64,000 nucleotides of DNA from Vicia villosa. Its lineage: Eukaryota > Streptophyta > Magnoliopsida > Fabales > Fabaceae. Below are positions 60,251-64,000 of this stretch, piece after piece. The translations under genes and the position numbers were made by a program. The DNA lies in contig NC_081183.1 in assembly GCF_029867415.1 (NCBI RefSeq), positions 55,378,336 through 55,442,335 of the forward strand. Reading direction: 5' to 3'. The first letter of the stretch is position 1. Each line of letters opens with the position of its first letter. The notes under the pieces are model-generated. The model did no database searches, had not been told where the DNA came from, and saw nothing but the letters and a program-made list of their open reading frames with translations.

Positions 60251-63200
60251 ATGATGCAGCAGATGATGCAGCAAAACCAGATGATGGCTCAAATGATGCA
60301 AGGCATGCAAGGACAACAGCCTCCTACTCAAGCTCCTGTTCCTCAAGCTGCAGCTGGACCATATTTTCGTGCCTTCTTCAGGATGGATCCTCCAGAGTTT
60401 GTTGGTGGACTTGACTCACTCTTGGCTCATGATTGGTTAGCTGGTATGGAGAGGGTGTTTCAAGCTATTCAGCGTACTGAAGAAGAGAAGGTGATTTTTG
60501 CTACTCAGAAAATGAAGGGACCAGCTCTTAGGTGGTGGAACACTGCATCTACTTATTTCACCACTCAAGAGATTCCTAAGGATTGGCAACACTTCAAGGT
60601 GGCATTCTTGGAGAAGTATTTTCCTAATAGTGTGAGAACTCAGAAGGAGCGAGAATTCCAGAACTTCAAGCAAGGTGACATGTCTGTTTCAGAATATGCA
60701 GAGAAGTTCGAGGACTTGGCAGACTACTCCAGACAGGCTGTTTATGCTCCAGATGAACTATGGAAGATTGATCAGTTTATGATGGGTCTGAGAGCTGACA
60801 TTGCTCATAGTGTTTCCCAAAGAGAGTTCACTACCTATGCTGAATGTCTAAGGCAATGCTATGTTGCTGAAAATAGTTTGAAGAGAGTTCAAGAAGAGAG
60901 GAACCAGAACAGGACTAACTTTAGGGAGCAAGGGAGATCTACTCAAAACTTGAGGCCCCGTAATCCTCCACCAAAGATGAAGCAAAGCCACGGTGACCGT
61001 TTCCCCCGACCACCCTTTTGTGATAAGTGTAAGAGGAAGCACACTGGCAATTGTGAGGTTTATCCTGTTAGATGCTTTGAGTGTGGCGAGCAAGGTCACG
61101 TGATGAGGAATTGCCCGAAGAAGAGAGCTCCAGAAAAGACTGCAGGTCGTGTTTACACTTTGGATTCGAGGAAGGCCAAGGGAAACAACAATCTCATTGC
61201 GGGTACGTGTTATGTTAACAATCAACCTTTATGTGTTTTAGTTGATTGTGGAGCCACTCATTCTTTTGTCTCTACCGAGTGTGTTTACCGACTTGGTTTG
61301 GAAGCTACTCCATTACCCAGTCCTATGATTATTTCTTCGGCAACGGATGATACTGTGAAAGCTCGAATAATTTGCAAAGATTGTTTGGTGTCTTTTAATG
61401 GTCGTGACTTCCCGATTGATCTGATTTGCTTACCCCTCAAGAAGCTTGATGTTATTCTAGGGATGGATTGGTTGTCTCTTAACTCGGTGTACATTGGTTG
61501 CAAAGAGAAGGCCATATTCATTCCTGCTGAAGAGATTTCTTCCGATGATGCAATTACCAAGTTGATAGAAGGTACAATCAGCACGGTTAATTATCTCTTT
61601 TCTCAAGAAAGATCCTTTCTTTTGGTTCTTTCCAAGGAGCCTTCTGTGAGAGTTGAATTGTCAGAGATTCCGATGGTGTGCGAATTCCCTGATGTATTTC
61701 CTGAGGATATCACTTCTCTTCCTCCGGAAAGGGAAGCGGAGTTCTCAATTGATCTTGTTCCTGGAACAGCCCCAGTTTCCATCACTCCATATAGGATGTC
61801 TCCTATTGAACTCAGAGAACTGAAGCATCAGTTGGAAGAGCTTCTTGCTAAGCATTTTATCCAACCCAGTGTTTCTCCATGGGGAGCTCCTGTTCTTTTG
61901 GTGAAGAAGAAAGACGGAAGTATGCGCTTGTGCATCGATTATCGTCAGCGGAACAAAGTCACCATAAAGAACAAATATCCTTTACCACGGATTGATGACC
62001 TCCTAAATCAGTTGAAAGGAGCCAGTGTGTTCTCGAAGATTGATCTTAGGTCAGGATACCATCAAATCCGAGTGAAGAGCTCAGATGTGCCTAAGACTGC
62101 ATTCAAGACTCGATATGGTCACTACGAGTTATTGGTTATGCCTTTTGGTGTGACTAATGCCCCAGCAGTTTTCATGGATTACATGAATCGAATCTTTCAG
62201 CCATATCTGGACAAGTTCGTAGTGATCTTCATTGATGATATTCTTGTGTATTCTCGCACTCCCGAAGACCATGAAGAGCATTTGCGGATTGTGTTATCTA
62301 CTCTTCGAGAGAAACAATTGTATGCCAAGTTCAGCAAGTGTGAATTTTGGCTATCCGAAGTAAGTTTTCTTGGTCACGTCATCTCTGGAGGAGGCGTGGC
62401 AGTGGATCCTTCTAAAGTAGAAGCCGTGGTGAATTGGGATAGGCCAAAGAGTGTGACTGAAGTCAGAAGCTTCTTAGGTTTGGCAGGCTATTACCGGAGA
62501 TTTATTATGGGGTTTGCTAAGTTAGCCTTACCATTGACAAAGCTTACGCGGAAGGAAGTTGCTTTTGAATGGGATTCTGAGTGTGAGAAGAGTTTCCAGA
62601 AACTTAAGAAGAAGTTGACTACTGCACCCGTGTTAGTAATTCCGGATCCAAACCGATCCTATGAGGTGTTCTGCGACGCTTCTAAGAAATGTTTAGGCGG
62701 AGTATTGATGCAAGACGGCCAGATGGTAGCTTATGCCTCTCGACAATTGAGATCTCATGAAGAGAATTACCCGACCCATGATCTTGAGCTTGCTGCAATA
62801 GTTTTTGCACTCAAGGTGTGGCGACATTACCTATATGGCGTTCACTTTGAAATGTTCAGCGATCATAAAAGCTTGAGATATCTTTTCGACCAGAAGGAGT
62901 TGAATATGCGACAAAGGAGATGGATGGAGTACCTCAAAGATTATGACTTTGAATTGAAGTATCAACCAGGAAAGGCTAACAAAGTGGCAGATGCGTTAAG
63001 TAGGAAGGAATTTCGAGTTGCGGAGTTGATGATGTTAGAAAATGACTTATTGGAAAGGTTTCGAAATCTTAACCTTCAGTTTGAATGGACACCCAATGGT
63101 GTGTTGATCAGTAATTTGAGCATTCAAAATGAGCTACGAGAAAGAATTTGGATATCCCAAGGGTATGATGAGCAATTGCAAGCGAGCGAAGGCATGCCGG

Positions 63201-63793
63201 ATTTTGTGAGAGCACTTGATGGAGTAATCTTGTTTAAGCAACGGATGTGTGTACCGAATGATTCTGAGTTGAAGCGTTTGATTCTGGATGAAGCACACAA
63301 GAGTAGATTTTCTATTCATCCTGGATCGACCAAAATGTATCAAGACTTGAGGAAAGATTTTTGGTGGCCAGGGATGAAGAAGGAGATTGCAGAGTATGTA
63401 GCGCAATGTCCCATTTGTCAACAAGTTAAGATTGAGCATCAGAGACCAGGAGGAATGTTACAGCCACTGGAGATACCAATGTGGAAATGGGATAGTATCT
63501 CGATAGATTTCATTGTGGGATTACCTCGTACTCGAGGCGGGCATGATTCTATATGGGTGATAGTGGACAAGTTGACTAAGTCTGCTCACTTTTTACCTGT
63601 AAAGACCACTTATAAGGTGATTCATCTCGCAAGGCTTTTCATAGCGGAGATTGTACGGTTGCATGGTGTGCCATCTAGTATAGTGTCCGATCGTGATCCA
63701 AAATTCACTTCAAGATTTTGGAAGATATTTCATAAGGAATTGGGGACTAGACTGGATATGAGTACGTCTAACCATCCTCAATCCGATGGGTAG
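60251..63793 (+). pseudogene. gag-pol: gag-pol polyprotein, truncated at TAG in integrase (Tekay-like element)
   Basis: 1,180 codons. Gag core around residues 90-210 ([16 protein letters not shown]). Zinc knuckle C275-C278-H283-C288. Aspartic protease around 327-345 with DCGA (D332) instead of the usual DSGA or DTGA. RT about 530-700 with [10 protein letters not shown] and FIDDILVYS (D662, D663). RNase H with D809, E846, D871 and D914. Integrase zinc-binding H1016, H1023, C1053, C1056, then catalytic D1086 and D1147. The frame stops at TAG 63791-63793, two codons before the expected catalytic Glu. Apart from protease DCGA, I see no active-site loss up to there. The polyprotein makes the particle, copies the RNA and integrates the DNA; this copy cannot integrate itself. 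Confidence 0.9.
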
Positions 63794-64000
63794 ACGGAGA
63801 GGACAATCCAGACGATAGAGGATATGTTGAGAGCTTTCATTCTAGAAGAAGGTGGGAGTTGGAAGGATCATTTGCCATTGATAGAGTTCGCATACAATAA
63901 CAGTTACCATGCTAGTTTGGGTATGGCTCCCTATGAAGCTCTATACGGGAGAAAATGTCGATCACCTTTGTGTTGGGCCGAAGTAGGGGAGAAGAATATT
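63794..64000 (+). pseudogene. Integrase continuation after the TAG, open to the window end
   Basis: The same frame runs on without a stop from [15 protein letters not shown] through [20 protein letters not shown] to the last base. This is the part of the integrase core that carries the third catalytic residue. The C-terminal domain, any chromodomain and the 3' LTR lie beyond the window. Confidence 0.85.

Larger units (their letters stand above)
57856..64000 (+). mobile_element. Tekay-like chromovirus (Ty3/gypsy), 5' LTR to integrase, continues beyond the window
   Basis: The LTR starts TGTAATGCCC in satellite sequence. It is followed by an initiator-Met-type primer site and one gag-pol frame in the order gag, zinc knuckle, protease, RT, RNase H, integrase, which is the Ty3/gypsy order. 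The LTR ends and primer site suit the Tekay/Del chromoviruses; the chromodomain that would prove it lies outside. Two in-frame TAG codons (60248 and 63791) make this copy defective. The 5-bp duplication should be aataa, but its right side is not in view. Confidence 0.88.

Overview
The window is heterochromatic DNA from a plant nuclear genome. Every feature I recognise is of plant type: a Ty3/gypsy retroelement of the Tat/Ogre branch with antisense extra genes, a Tekay-type chromovirus with an initiator-Met tRNA primer site, a plant mobile domain (PMD) gene and an RPA70-like gene fragment. A eudicot, perhaps a legume, is my guess from general familiarity with such families. I see no intact host gene, no tRNA or rRNA gene and no prokaryotic feature.

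The base layer is a tandem satellite of about 1,268 bp (1267-1271). The window holds 24 copies of its most recognisable point, an ATG on the minus strand. Each monomer is a fragment of an RPA70-like single-strand DNA-binding protein gene on the minus strand: a promoter-like region with two TATA boxes, exon 1, intron, exon 2 (with a shared frameshift), intron, exon 3 and a final 5' splice site, and then the next copy begins. Helitrons are a known carrier of RPA-like genes, so a Helitron origin is possible but not shown.

Layout: 1-1090 satellite; 1091-10776 a 9,686-bp Tat-like LTR element; 10777-23460 ten satellite monomers; 23461-33146 a second copy of the same element with the same 5-bp target duplication; 33147-40054 satellite; 40055-53.6k a higher-order repeat of about 3.38 kb in which one monomer plus a 2.1-kb solo LTR is repeated four times; on to 57855 more diverged satellite; 57856-64000 the 5' LTR, gag and most of pol of a plus-strand Tekay-like element that runs off the window.

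The two Tat-like copies are not independent insertions. They sit exactly 22,370 bp apart, which is one element plus TSD (9,691) plus ten monomers (12,679), as expected from unequal crossing-over within the array. The element has lost protease, RT, RNase H and most of integrase. It keeps gag N-terminal sequence, the integrase tail, and two antisense genes with their own TATA-like boxes: a spliced PMD plus coiled-coil gene (aORF1) and a second ORF (aORF2). Both antisense genes carry disabling mutations shared by the two copies. The four solo LTRs are likewise copies of one insertion (TSD AATGT). Both chromovirus LTR families carry clusters of perfect palindromes and a splice-donor/acceptor pair at corresponding places, which I consider the least explained signal here.
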